Positions 19,385-36,013 of a DNA stretch of 64,000 bases are shown piece after piece. The notes under the pieces were generated by a model that worked only from the letters and a program-made list of their open reading frames with translations, was not told where the DNA came from and searched no databases. The DNA is taken from NCBI RefSeq assembly GCF_028009165.1, contig NC_079242.1, forward strand, positions 4,712,001 to 4,776,000, in the 5' to 3' direction. Origin of the DNA: Akanthomyces muscarius (taxonomy: Eukaryota; Ascomycota; Sordariomycetes; Hypocreales; Cordycipitaceae). The position numbers and the translations under genes were made by a program. Each line of letters begins with the position of its first letter. Positions within the stretch are counted from its first letter, which is position 1.

Positions 19385-21296
19385 AGGTGACATTTGTACT
19401 AACGCAAATCTTGGGACAGACGGGACTCCAACCACCTTTGCTTCTGTCATTCAAGTAAGATGAATTCCCATATCGCTGTTTTGCTCAAGCTTACAAACGA
19501 CTAGGAATACCCAATCCGTCTAACGAGCAAACAAACAAGTGCGTTACATCAGTTTAGTTGAGCTTTCTACTAATCTTTCCCTAGATTCACACGAACTTTG
19601 CTGGACGGTTCCTTTCCAGAGAAATCCACGCTTCGTTGGGCGCGCTTCGCTGCTAGAAAAGCTAGACACGGCATTATTTGCCAAGGAGTCGCCTTCGAAA
19701 GTCTCCCTGTTTGGACTGGGAGGTGTAGGGAAGACGCAGGTGGCCATTGAGCTAGCATATCGGACAAGAGCGAAGCACTCTCTATGCTCTATTATCTGGA
19801 TACCCACAAACAACACTGAACGGCTGCGGCAAGCATATATTGATGCTGCAGAGCAGCTGGGAATAGCCGTGAAAGACGACAAGACTGATGTGAAACGACT
19901 CGTGCAGCGCCACCTCAGCCATGACTCGGCTGGTCAATGGCTCTTGATCTACGACAATGCCGATGATCTCGACATGTGGATCCCAAGAACTGGGAGCCAG
20001 AACAGCCAGCCGGGCCTACTCGAATATGTACCGCAGAGCAAGCAGGGCTGCGTGGTCTTTACGACGCGGAGCAGGAAAATTGCTCTTAGACTGTCGCCGG
20101 ATGGGCTTAGAGAAAGAGTTCCGCAAATGGATGACAAGACTGCCCTTCAACTCCTATCTGGCCGACTCAACCGAGAAGTGCCAGAGAGGCATGAGGAAGG
20201 TCACGCACTCATCAAGAAACTGTGCCACTTGCCACTGGCGATTGTCCAGGCAGCTGCATATATTGACGCGAATCAGTCCTCTTGCGCAGAATATCTCGAT
20301 CTTCTCGACGAAAAGGAGGAAGACGTGGTCAAGCTTTTAAGCGAGAATTTTGGGGATGAAGGGGGCTACCACACGTTTAAAGACCCTGTGGCCTCGACCT
20401 GGCTCATTTCTTTCAAGCAGATGCAGCAGTCAGACCCTGTGGCATTTGAGTACCTGTCGATTATGTCCTGCTTTGATTCCAAGGACATCCCGCAATCTCT
20501 TTTGCCGCCTAATAAGTCGCGTAAAGAGGAAGTGGATGCCATGGGAACATTGTCGGCGTACTCATTTGTCAGCCGACAGCTGACAACGACATTCCTTGAT
20601 ACGCACGGGCTAGTACATCTTGCAATGCGGAACTGGCTGAAGGAAGAAGAAAAGACCTTTACCTTATGGATGCACAAGGCAGTTACAAGGTTAGATGCCG
20701 TGTTCCCAGCCTTGGACCACGCGGCTGTGGACCTCGAGAGCAGGAACGTGTGGAGACCATACTTGCCGCATGCGCGCCATCTCTTGCGATTCTGCCTTTC
20801 GGGAGAGGCGGGTGAACGAGGAACAAGCGTTGTATGGAAGTTTGGTCTGTGTGCGTACATAGATGGGTCGTACAGTGAAGCCGAGAGCTGCTTTTCGTAT
20901 GTAATGGAGACGCGCAAGAGGGCACTAGGAGCCGAGCATCCCTCCACGCTAGACAGCATGCATTGTCTGGCGTCGACGTACAGACAGCAGCAGGGCCGAT
21001 GGGAGGAGGCGGAGAGGCTTGAGGTGCAGGTGCTGGAAACTCGCAAGAGGGCACCAGGGGCCGAGCATCGCTCGACGCTAGCTTGTATGGCTTTCCCAGC
21101 ATTAACACATAAAAACCAGGAGCAATGGGAGGAGGCAGACGTGGCAGAGAGGCTTGAAGCATAGGTGATTAAGACGAGGCTTAAGGCAGACTATCCTAAG
21201 ACGCTAGTCAGTATAGCCAACCTAGTGTCAACATAGGAACCAGGGCCGATGGAAGGAAGCAGAGAGACTTCTGGAGGAGATGATGGAAACGAGTGA
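19385..21296 (+). pseudogene. Decayed NB-ARC/TPR NLR
   Basis: The preserved part runs 19585-21161 and encodes PFQRNPRFVGR, Walker A FGLGGVGKT, Walker B WLLIYDNADD, a CVVFTTRSR strand, LPLAIVQAAAYI, then kinesin-light-chain-like TPR units (ETRKRALGAEHPSTL, WEEAERLEVQVLETRKRA). It has no usable ATG: the frame opens at a GTG that is better read as a donor. Two small introns (19455-19504 and 19539-19584, the latter with a TACTAAT branch) connect it in phase to upstream pieces that fade into stops, so the N-terminal effector domain is gone. The TPR array is broken by TAG at 21162-21164, where sister repeats have Gln (CAG to TAG), and again near 21230 by an apparent 2-base loss. TPR-coding sequence then continues in another frame to about 21296. 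A truncated protein could still be made. Confidence 0.72.
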
Positions 21297-22098
21297 TAAC
21301 GTAAAGCTTGATGTGACACCCATTTTGGGTTTCACGGTACGAGATGTACTCCGTACCGATAAACTAAATTGAGCAGTATTTAGCGTGTACTTTTTCAACG
21401 TCTGTACCTTGGCGATTAGTACTTCGGTAGGTACAGCACAGCCACGCGGTTGCCAGCTGGCTGGTCAGGTAAGGGAGGTGGCTGGTGATTGGCTGTCTCA
21501 GGGTCACGTGCCAAGCACTGTGTCATTCCCGCCACAGTCTGGCGTTGCTAGGGGACCTGGCGCTGAGATGGGAGCAGGCTCGAGCCCTGTAAGCTGCCAG
21601 GCTGCAAATAAAAAAAGGGCAAAGTATGACTGGCAGGAAAAACAAGCACAGAAGGTAATAAGTGCAATTGGTTCCTGGTGCTGACGGCTTCGTATTCTAA
21701 AAATACAAAATGCCACTGGAAACACGTGTTGCGTCACCTGTCGCAGGTACGTTTGGTAGCACATACATTCACCAGGCTGGGGAAATATGTATGGCCCCTC
21801 ACCAATAATGTGCTACCTAGCCGCCAGACCCAGCCCGGCCCAGCCCAGTCGAGTCGCAGTCGTCAGCCCACCCATTTGCAGCGCCTCGCTGGAATCTCCA
21901 CCCTGGAAGGGGACTGAAGGCGGCTGGCGTCACAGAACGCAAATCTGTTCTGTACAACTTTCGCTCTCTCACGAACACATCCAACAAGAAAAAGACACAT
22001 CTGCACCACGGCATCTCGAGCGATTCCCGTCTACGATCTAGAAACCCGCATTTTGATACCCCTTACTTCGAGCACTTGATTTTTTCGACGCCGCCATT
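21297..22098. other. Intergenic, promoter side of synaptobrevin gene
   Basis: No gene seen. Contains one exact TACTCCGTA (21347-21355) of a motif recurring elsewhere in the window. Confidence 0.5.
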
Positions 22099-23013
22099 AT
22101 GCCTCAGCAGGACCCCCCTTACGACCCTTATATTCCCAGCGGCGAGGCCGGTACGCAGCACGCCGGCGGTGCCGGTGGCAACAACAGAACAGATGCTCTG
22201 CGTGGTGTAAGTAGCTGACTTTAAAGAGCGACGCATTTTACCCCATTCGTAAAGCTATCGACTTCTTTCTTTTCTTCCCTTGCGCGACTCCTGACGCCGG
22301 CGTGGACCAAATCGGTCGTGCGGCAACGCAGAGGCGAAATGGTGGTCAAAGCAAAGCCAACGCTACAGCGGTGAAAGGGGCTTTCAATATACCCTCAAGC
22401 TGGGTGGGATCGCGGCGATTAGAGGCGCATTTTTTCAGTGCCGATTTCGTTTGGCGCAGCTGTTGCGAAGCAAAAGCTGCCAACATGCTCGATTGCGTCA
22501 CCTTTTGTTAGCTTTGGGGCTGTTACTGGGTACTTCGGTAGGGACCTAGTGAAGGGCTTCAGCACCGACGCACCGCGCCATGCCAACGCCGGCAACACCA
22601 ACAACCGCAAGTGAAGGACGAAGAAAAGACTAGAAGTCGATGCAACTGCAGAAAATGGGGGGCGGCTTGACGGATGAGGCTGAATGCTAACCACACGGCA
22701 GCAAATCGACGAGACGGTCGGTGTCATGCGCGACAATATCAACAAGGTTTCCCAGCGTGGTGAGCGCCTGGATGCTCTGCAGGACAAGTCCGACAACCTT
22801 GTCGCCTCGGCGCAGGGCTTCCGTCGCGGAGCCAACATCGTACGCAAGAAGATGTGGTGGAAGGACATGAAGATGCGCATGTGCATCATTATCGGTGTCA
22901 TTGTCCTGCTGGCCATTATCATCATTCCCAGTATGTTTCTCCTTCTTTGCCATTCGCAACTTGGCATCTCTACTAACATACCAACAGTTGCCGTCAAAAC
23001 GACCGGCCACTAG
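22099..23013 (+). CDS. SNC1: Synaptobrevin-like v-SNARE (Snc1/VAMP)
   Basis: Three exons (22099-22206, 22702-22930, 22988-23013) give 120 residues. A Pro/Gly-rich N-terminus is followed by a complete R-SNARE motif: [16 protein letters not shown], the zero-layer Arg in [39 protein letters not shown]-terminal membrane anchor ([16 protein letters not shown]) and a short lumenal tail (PIAVKTTGH) complete the protein. This is the usual size and layout of fungal Snc1/SynA, which mediates exocytic vesicle fusion at the hyphal tip and endocytic recycling. The first intron is long for a fungus (495 bp) and sits just before the SNARE motif. Confidence 0.93.
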
Positions 23014-27992
<4,979 letters not shown>

Positions 27993-28604
27993 TGGCGGAG
28001 ACTGTTGACAAAAGGAAAAAAAAAGGGTTTACAATATAGAGAAGTACAGAAGCTTGAAGCGAGCCATTTTTTTTATCGCACTGCTGTCGATTTATGAGGG
28101 TGTCTGCTGGAGAGTAGAAGGTAGAGAGAGAGAGAGAGAGGTGTGTTATTTTGGGCTATTCGTTTGCATTCGTTCCATCTTTAGGGTTTTGGGATTTTCT
28201 TCGTACAAGTCAAAAAAGGCTTAATGGATAAAAAAAAATCGATGTATAAAATGTCACGTTGGAATATTTGTTCCATGCCTTTGATAACGTCGTAAATTGG
28301 TATCGCTGTCGTCACAATCAAGTCACGTGCGAAAGAACGTGACCACCGCACAATGACGTTTCGGAGGCCAATGAGCTCGGTTCAGGCTCTGGCGCGTCGG
28401 GTAGTGGGAAAGCGATTTAAAGAAAGAGCATTGTAACAACGCCCTCAACTTACCCTTCGCGCCGACACGGAAACGCGCCTTTGACATTCTTCTGGAGACT
28501 AGAAAATTGGCGACGAAAAACAGCCTGGATTTACGGAACCTGACCTTTGGACTGGGATACTTGGAAAGATCTGCTGTGCTTTCAGCCTCTTACGTCTAGC
28601 AACC
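27993..28604. other. Intergenic
   Basis: 3' flank of ARG5,6 with a GA dinucleotide run (about 28121-28140) and the promoter of eIF2 beta. No gene seen. Confidence 0.5.
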
Positions 28605-30213
28605 ATGGCGAGCGAGGTAAGTGTGACGATTGCCTTGCACCTTTTTGCCTGCCCTTTCCTCTCGAGCATTTTCTACCTAGCTCCGTCCCCTGTTTTACCT
28701 TGCTTCAGGACCTTGTTCAGGCTGGTTGCAGTCGTTGCAGCGGCGGCGGCCAGCGTGGCTGTTTGCCAGGGCCACTGCCTGCTTGCTTGCTGCTTGCTGC
28801 CCCTCTACCAGAATTATTACCCCACCACTACAATGACTGGACGCTAGCGCCAATTTGGTGGCCGCAGCTGCCACACACACAGTCACTCACACACAAACCA
28901 AACCTCCCACCAAATCCTTGTCTTGGTGGCCAGAGGCGATGGTTTTCTGAGTCACCCCAAAAATCCACCAATTTTCTCTCGCTCTCTCTCCTCGCCCCCT
29001 CCCCACACACGCGCCGTCTCATCGATCCACGAAAGCAACCGCGAAACGGCTTTTCTCCTCCCCGATTCGCACATTTCTCTCCTCTTCTTCATCAATTCTC
29101 ACACGAAACTTTTTAACCTGTAGGACCCCTCCACCGCCGAGCGCAAACCTCGCAAGTCAGTCGCCTTTACCGACGAGCAAATAGTCGTCGACGCCGACGG
29201 ATCCGTCAAGATGGTCACCGCCGCCGACGAGCCCCCCAAGGACTCGGCCCAGTCCCATGCCGCTCGTACGCCGCCTCTCTCTGCCGCCCTTGAGGCCTTT
29301 CATACTGATGCTGCCACTGAAGCTACCGATGATGCCGCCGCCGCCGCCGCGGACGACACCGGTCTCGACCTCTCCCTCCTGAAGAAGAAGAAGAAGAAGT
29401 CGTCCAAGCCCAAGGACGAGGACGGTGCCGAGGGTGGCGATGCCGCCGACGATGGCGGTCTCGACCTTTCCATGAAGAAGAAGAAGAAGAAGGCCAAGAA
29501 GGAGGCCACCGAGGACGACGACTTTGCCGCCAAGCTGAAGCAGCTCGAGGTCAGCAAGGACGAGGAAGGCGCCGCTGCCGAGGGCGCCGCTGACGGTGCC
29601 GCGCCGTCGGCCGGCGACATGGAGGCCGGCACGGGCGTCTGGGCGCACGACGAGACCCGGAGCATCAACTACCCGCTGCTGCTCAGCCGCTTCTTCACCC
29701 TCCTGCAGCAGAAGAACCCCGACCACGCCCTGTCCGGCACCAAGACGTACAAGATCCCACCGCCCCAGTGCATGCGCGAAGGCAACCGAAAGACGGTCTT
29801 TGCCAACATTGCCGAGATCTGCCGCCGCATGAAGCGCTCCGAGGAGCATCTGACGTCGTACCTGTTTGCCGAGCTGGGAACCATTGGCTCCGTCGACGGC
29901 AGCAGACGCCTCGTCATCAAGGGTCGCTGGACCCCCGCACAGCTCGAGACGGTGTTGAGAAAATACATCAGTACGTTTACCTTCTGTCCATGGTGTAACC
30001 TGGTTCCCTAGTGTTTTGGTATATATCGCTAACTTGAATCTAGTCGAATACGTCACCTGCAAGACCTGCAAGTCTCCCGATACCGAGCTCAACAAGGGTG
30101 AGAACCGTCTGTACTTTGTCACCTGCAACAACTGCGGCTCCCGTCGTTCCGTCACCGCCATCAAGACTGGTTTCTCCGCCCAGGTCGGCAAGAGAAAGAA
30201 GATGCAGGGTTAA
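28605..30213 (+). CDS. SUI3: Translation initiation factor eIF2 subunit beta
   Basis: Three exons: 28605-28616 (only four codons, MASE), 29124-29970 and 30044-30213, for 342 residues. The N-terminal half has two poly-Lys boxes ([10 protein letters not shown] and [10 protein letters not shown]) that in this family contact eIF5 and eIF2B. The core [19 protein letters not shown] through [21 protein letters not shown] and [15 protein letters not shown] is the conserved eIF2B/eIF5 fold. The C-terminal zinc ribbon has CKTCKSP and [10 protein letters not shown]. It is part of the eIF2 ternary complex that delivers initiator tRNA. The 507-bp first intron after a 12-nt coding exon is unusual; a conserved intron in a highly expressed gene may enhance expression, which is inference. 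Confidence 0.95.
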
Positions 30214-31024
30214 GCGCAGCATCACCAAATCGTTATGGCTGGCGCAGTCTTGTTGGTCTCTACGCCGTCCTTTACGAGTCGATCTCTTTTTTCAGCGTAA
30301 TCTGCGGCCCCAACCTTTTTACACAGATACCCTAGAGTAGCTCGCCCGGTAACTATCTGGTAGCCGTTCAGAGCTTGGAGGGCCGGGAAGAGAGAATCGA
30401 GCATGAAAATGAAATCGGGAAAATGGACACGGACAGGAACAACGTACAAACACAAAAATGGGCATGAGGAGGCGGAGGAAGAAAAGTACGTGGTTGGGGA
30501 ACTTTTTACGAGGGTTCCGGCCTCACAGCCATGTATATAACGCTACAATGAGAAGACTAAAAAAAACCACTTACGTAAAATACTTTCGCGATTTCTTCAT
30601 CCGTGTCTCGAGTAGTTTTAGTGAATGCGTGTATAGCTACTGTGTGAAGAAAAGAAAGCCCAATGATGTGACATGGAGTAAGAAGAAGCAATAGCATGCC
30701 CATGAGTAAATATTTATATCGCTAGTTAATGTCTTGTTTCTCCATTCTCTCTCTCTTCATGTCTCCTATATTTAGGCCAAAGAGCAGGAGAATAACAAAA
30801 AAAAGAAAAAGAAAAAAAGACCGTATTCCAAAAAAACACACAACCCGACCCAGATATCCAGAACCCTTTTTTGTTTCTTTGCAATGGTCTGCAAAAGAGG
30901 TGCAACAAAGATGAAAAAAAAATATAATCAACTTTGAAAAAAAAATCAAAAAAATCAACAAGACATAAAGTCCTTTATCCCAAGGTCTTCTTCCTCTGTC
31001 GAAGAAGAGCATAGTATACACAAA
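30214..31024. other. Convergent 3' region of eIF2 beta and Nup133
   Basis: AT-rich with several poly-A/T runs, as expected for facing 3' UTRs and terminators. No gene. Confidence 0.5.
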
Positions 31025-34000
31025 TTAAAAACTGCCCGGGAGGGCATGGCCATTCATGACCTCGTCCGCCGCCATCTCCTCCGCAGGGACAGGGACCTGC
31101 TGCACGACAGCGGCTGACTCGTCCGCCTGCTGCTGCACTTCCGCCTGGGCTTGCGCCAGACTCGTGCGCAGCCAGTCGCCCAGGCGGTGCTTCTCGACGT
31201 TTTGCTTGAGAGCCTTGTCCTCCCAGCGCATGGCGTCGAGCTGCTTGGCTTGGAACTCGGGGCCGAGGTCGCGGAAGCGCCGGTCCAGGCCCTCGGTGAA
31301 GGCGCCCAGCGCCTCCTGCGGCCCCATGGGGCGGAAAGGGTCGCGCTCGTCCTGGTAGCGCACGCAGTCGGCGAGGACGGCGTACAGCTCCGTGTCGGCT
31401 AGTTGCGCGACCACCTCGCGGTCGTGCTTGAGCTGCGTGTCATTCATTCGGGCCCAGTCGTCGCGGATGAACAGCCGGCGCCAGATGAGCCGCTTCGCCT
31501 CCTTGACTTCATCGGTGCGGCAGCTGCTCTCGGCCACCTTGAGCGCCATCCAAAACGGGTGTGCAATCTCCTCCTTCCACTCGGGCTTGAGGGAGACGAG
31601 GGTGAGGAGGTCGATGAGGGTCATGGCGTCGAGGGCTTCGTGCTTGAGCAGTCGCTCCATGCCGTCCTCAAAGACCTGCAGCAGGGCTTTTTGCCGACGA
31701 GGAATGTTGGCACTGTGCGCTTCCATAGCAAAGTTGAGAGCGGCAGCCTCGTCCACGGCGTCATAGGTGCTGGGGAAGATTTGGTTGTAGAGCTGATCCT
31801 GGATCTTAAGCGTGATGAGCTCCCTATCCACCTTCGCCAGCTGACCTTCTTGACGCGCTTCGTCAATTGTGACCTTTAATCCGTTGGGCTGTTGCTGCTT
31901 TTCTTCGGCCTCAGCCAGCAGAGCAAGCTTGCCAAGACTTAGTTCAACCTTCTTGTTCCAGACCTGCTGCTCTTTGGTGAGGGCCAGGCTGACGAGCGTG
32001 TCTGCGGCATGATCAACGTCCTTTTCTTGCTCAATGTCATTGATCCAGGAAATACGGGCCAGATCCGGTCTGCTGCGTAGAAATTGGGTCTTGAACCCAA
32101 GCGTCTCCAGGTCAAAGTTTAGGACCGCCTCAACACCATGCTTCTCGAGCAGGAACTCGTAGATGGGGAAAGCGAAATCTTTGCCGTAGCGGCTGAATCG
32201 GTCTTCGAGCTGCGTCTTCTTGGCTTCGCGGAGAGTCTTTAAATTCTTGACTTCAGTGGGGGGAAGCCCTGGCTGCGCTAGTTGCCCCTCGACGGCCTCA
32301 ATATGGTCCAGGAGGATCACAGCCAGGCCATGCAGCGACTGGTGCTTCTCTGCAAGCAGCGCGCCCTCTTCCCACTTTCCAGCTCTTGCAAGGAAAACTG
32401 GCTTTTCGAAACGGGCAGCAGCGTAGGTCTGGGCAAACGTCTGCGCAATGGTCTTGTGTTCCGAAGTAGTAGCGCCCCAACGAGCATATTCAAGAACCGA
32501 GGTTAGAGCGGCATCTGTCAAAGAGGGCAGCTCATCAAAGATCTTTGTGAGAATTGCCGGGTCAGGCTTGTCTGCTCCTTGGTTTTTTGGGGATACCAGC
32601 GCGTGGTGCTTCTTGTACCATTGGTCGGACAGGTCGAGAAGACGCTTTGCGTTGTTTGCCAGATAGTGGCAGCCCGTCCAGGGCTCTGGCATGCCCTCGT
32701 AGCTGTCACGAAGGATGCCAAGGCGCAGCTTTTCCTCACCAAGGCCGTACAGCTCCAAGTTTTCTTTTCTGAATTCTAGCGCGCCAAAGTGCGCAGCGAC
32801 ATTTACTTGGATGGCTTCATTGATCATCACGGTAATTTTAGCGTCGTCGAGCAGACGATCTCTGTAAAGCACCTTGATGACTTCGTAGGCCCAAGCAACG
32901 AAAAGCTCCAGCCGGAACACATCGTTGATAAACCAATGGCGGATGGCATCGACTTCGCCGGCAGCGGCCACTGGGTTGGACTTTTGATCCTCGTGAATAA
33001 ACTCCACAATGGAACCGATAATGCTCTTTTTATCATCGGCTGGTCGCGTTGTCGTGAATGCCTCGTGGCGTTTCCATAACAACTTGGCGACGTGCATCTT
33101 CTCGGCATTGTAGAGAAGACTCCATCGCGTATTGCGGTCTATATCGACTCCAGTGGACTGGAGATGTCGTATTAAGCGATCCAGCGCACCTGAACGCTCT
33201 CGGAGGTTGTCTTCCAGAGACGCAGGTAACGTCGGCATATATGTTATTGTGGAGCTGAGTATCTCTTGGCTGACCTCGAGGGCGGCTGCGGAAATTTCTC
33301 TACCTGTGAACGAAGCCTCACGTCGCCCATCAAAAACAAGCGGGCTCTCCTTCTTGGCGCCGAAGAAGACAGTTTGCTCAAGTTTGCTCTTGGCAGACAC
33401 CTGAGGGGCTTGCTCGCTGGCAAATTTATCGATGTCTGTGGTGATGACTCGGATGATGCCGGCACCGCGAACCATTAGCAATACAGCTGGATTCCTTGCC
33501 GTCCTGGGGCGAAAGATGCGGCTGTCTTCTTGCGTTGTCGATGACATTTCTTCGTATCCTGATCCAATGATTTCGTGGAGGTCATCTTCACGAAAATCGA
33601 TGACATCCTCAAATGATGGAGGTAGGATGTGGTTATCAGACTGGAGTTGTGAGTCTGGCGATTCGGGCGGGATTGCAACAGAGGCCATAACGGTGGCTCT
33701 CTCAAAGACGACGAATGCAACCAGCGCAGGTCGTGGCAGGTAGAGTCGCGGGGAGGTGGTCGGTTCGCCACCAGTGCGCTGCAATGGTGTTGAGTATGAG
33801 GTGATGGGACGCGTGATGCCAACCTTGCACGAGTTGGGCTTAAGAATAACTTCGACGAGCGAATAACGCGCCACACTCTTGCGGGTCAGAGATACAAGAA
33901 GTAGCAGGTGCTGAACGGAAGCGTCGTCACTGGCCATGGCATCACTAAGCCTGCTCATATCGAGATACTTGTGCTCGAGGCCCTTGGGGACAAAGGTGAA

Positions 34001-35263
34001 GTCGAGAGCCTCCAAGGAATCCGGCGAAAAGTCTTTTGTGTATGGGTCGGCCTCGTACAGGGCAGAATATATCGAGTCGCGCATCTCAGCCTCGCCAATG
34101 TGCTCATTGTGGCCGCCGCGGTGAATCTTCCAAGCTTGAAGCTTGGCTTTTGTAGTAAGGGCGACAATGTTGCGCTCGCCCACGCGTGCTGATCGATCGG
34201 CGCGCACAGCAGCAATCTCGCCGCGCAATGACAGGTTAGAAAAGGCATGGCGAATGCTGCCAAAGATTCCACCCCCGGAACTGGCGATACTTGAGCGCAG
34301 GAATTGTACGGAGATGGCGGGTCGACCGTGGTTGTCGCGAACACTCATGTATGCCAGGCGACCAGAGTTAAAGGTGATGATGAAGCCAGCAGACTCGGCG
34401 CTCGTGATGGAAACGACTTTTTCTCCATGAGACATGCCAGAGATGCTGTGCTCAACCCCAGATCGGTCTTTTTTGATAAAGGCAAAAGTGGCGGCGCTGG
34501 AAATGGACTCCCAAAAGACAACCCTGCCGCTGCTGGCGGTGACGATGACCAGTCCAGGTTCTGTGGAGGAGGCTGATGGGGAGACGAAGCATCCGACTGG
34601 AAGAGGGTCGCTGGATCTGCCAGGCGTTGGCAAGTTGAATGTAAATGTCTCGGGGGATTGTGATGTCGAGTTGTAGGGCCAGACCAGGGCGTGTGTCTGT
34701 GTGACGGTTAACGCGTATCCGAACGACGACGAGACATCGGCATGCTGCTTGACTAGAAAAAAAAAAGGTGAGCAGAGAGAGGTCACGAGAAGGTCGCAGC
34801 ACTCACGGGCCCAATCTGAGCGGATTCTATCCGGAATGCCTGGCAGCTTGCTGACGACGTAGGCATTCGTGCTCGTCTACACGGTGATCAGGTTAGACAG
34901 ACGAGGTTTCACGAAGGCAAACTCTGCACTTACCAAGACAACACTGCCGTCGCCTTTCGACGCCGCTCTCTCGGCGTGTTTCGACTTTTTCGTGCGGACG
35001 TGGAGCTCCTTTCGCGGCACCGGGTTGATGTTTTCGATGCCAGCATCGGCAACGGGCTCGATCGCGGCGCTCTTCTCGGCGACCGGGGCATGACCAGCAT
35101 CGTGCTGCGCGTCTGGGTTGACAAAGGTCTGCTCCGAGAGGGGAATACGCTGACGCTTGGCTTTGGGCTGCGGGACGAGGCTCTCCTGGGACTTGGGACG
35201 TTGGCGGCGGCGTGAACGGGTGGCCGTCGCCGGACCACCTTCAGTAACGGCGGCGGAAAACAT
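31025..35263 (-). CDS. NUP133: Nucleoporin Nup133
   Basis: Three exons on the minus strand (35263-34934, 34876-34807, 34752-31025) give about 1375 residues. A basic, low-complexity N-terminus (RSRRRQRPKSQ) is followed by a beta-propeller beginning STNAYVVSKLPGIPDRIRSDW, with blades such as ALTVTQTHALVWPY and VIVTASSGRVVFWES. The C-terminal two thirds are alpha-helical (for example EKLRLGILRDSYEGMPEPWTGC and HDREVVAQLADTELYAVLADC), matching the Nup133 stack domain. Nup133 is the distal member of the Y (Nup84/Nup107) complex of the pore scaffold; its propeller may carry an amphipathic membrane-sensing loop. Length is normal for filamentous fungi. Confidence 0.88.
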
Positions 35264-36013
35264 TTCGGGCGACGGAGGAAGAAAAACCAGCGCGCGCAGC
35301 GGGCAGTCGAGACGCGCAGAACCCGGGAATTGATAAAAACAGATGGAATTAGATGAATGCTGATGAGGCGCGATGCATTTCGGGCATGCAAGCAGCCTGG
35401 TGTAAATGAACGGTCCGCTGAAGGGGGATGGGCGGATTTGTTGATGCTAGTATGTGAAGATGAAGCCAAGGTATTGGCGGTGGACGAAAAACAAATGGCA
35501 GAACAGCGTGAGCTGGTGCTACGCTGGAGCTGCGCTGGCGCCCAATGGATCAGGTAGCTTGGCGGCTCAAACGGAGGTTAATAAGGTACGTACCGTCCGC
35601 CCCAGATCTGGGTGGGGAAGCCTGTACCTTTACACGACGTACGCGGTGCTTTCGGACAGTCCTTGGGCAAAGTTTGGAAGTCAATTGTTCGTTGCATGCA
35701 CCTCGCAAGGAAAAAGGAATTCTTGCGTATTTTTGGCGGCCCAAACGGGTGTGCGGCCATCAACTGGCCGTGATGAGAGCCGACTCACTGCCTTACGTAC
35801 CCAGTCGACAGCACACCCACCCCCTGTAACTGCAGCCCATCGACTTCTCCCCGAGAGACACCACGCCTCGCACCCATTTAGGTTTAGCGGGCGCCCGGCA
35901 ATGCCCTCGTCCATCTCAACCACCATCCGCCTGTCAGAGCTCCCAGCTCAGCCATTCGCTCCTTTTACCCTCCTGCGGGACATGGGAGCTGTTTCTTTTG
36001 CTCCCCAGCCACC
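35264..36013. promoter_or_regulatory. Divergent promoter region of NUP133 and the AFG1-like gene
   Basis: About 750 bp between divergent start codons. No gene and no clear motif. Confidence 0.45.

Noticed and set aside
19539..19584. GTG-started N-terminus of the NB-ARC gene
   Set aside because: The stretch reads as an intron (GTGCGT donor, TACTAAT branch, CTAG acceptor) and joins in phase to an upstream exon.
21541..21610. tRNA B-box-like sequence (GGCTCGAGCCC)
   Set aside because: No A box at the right distance and no cloverleaf could be drawn.
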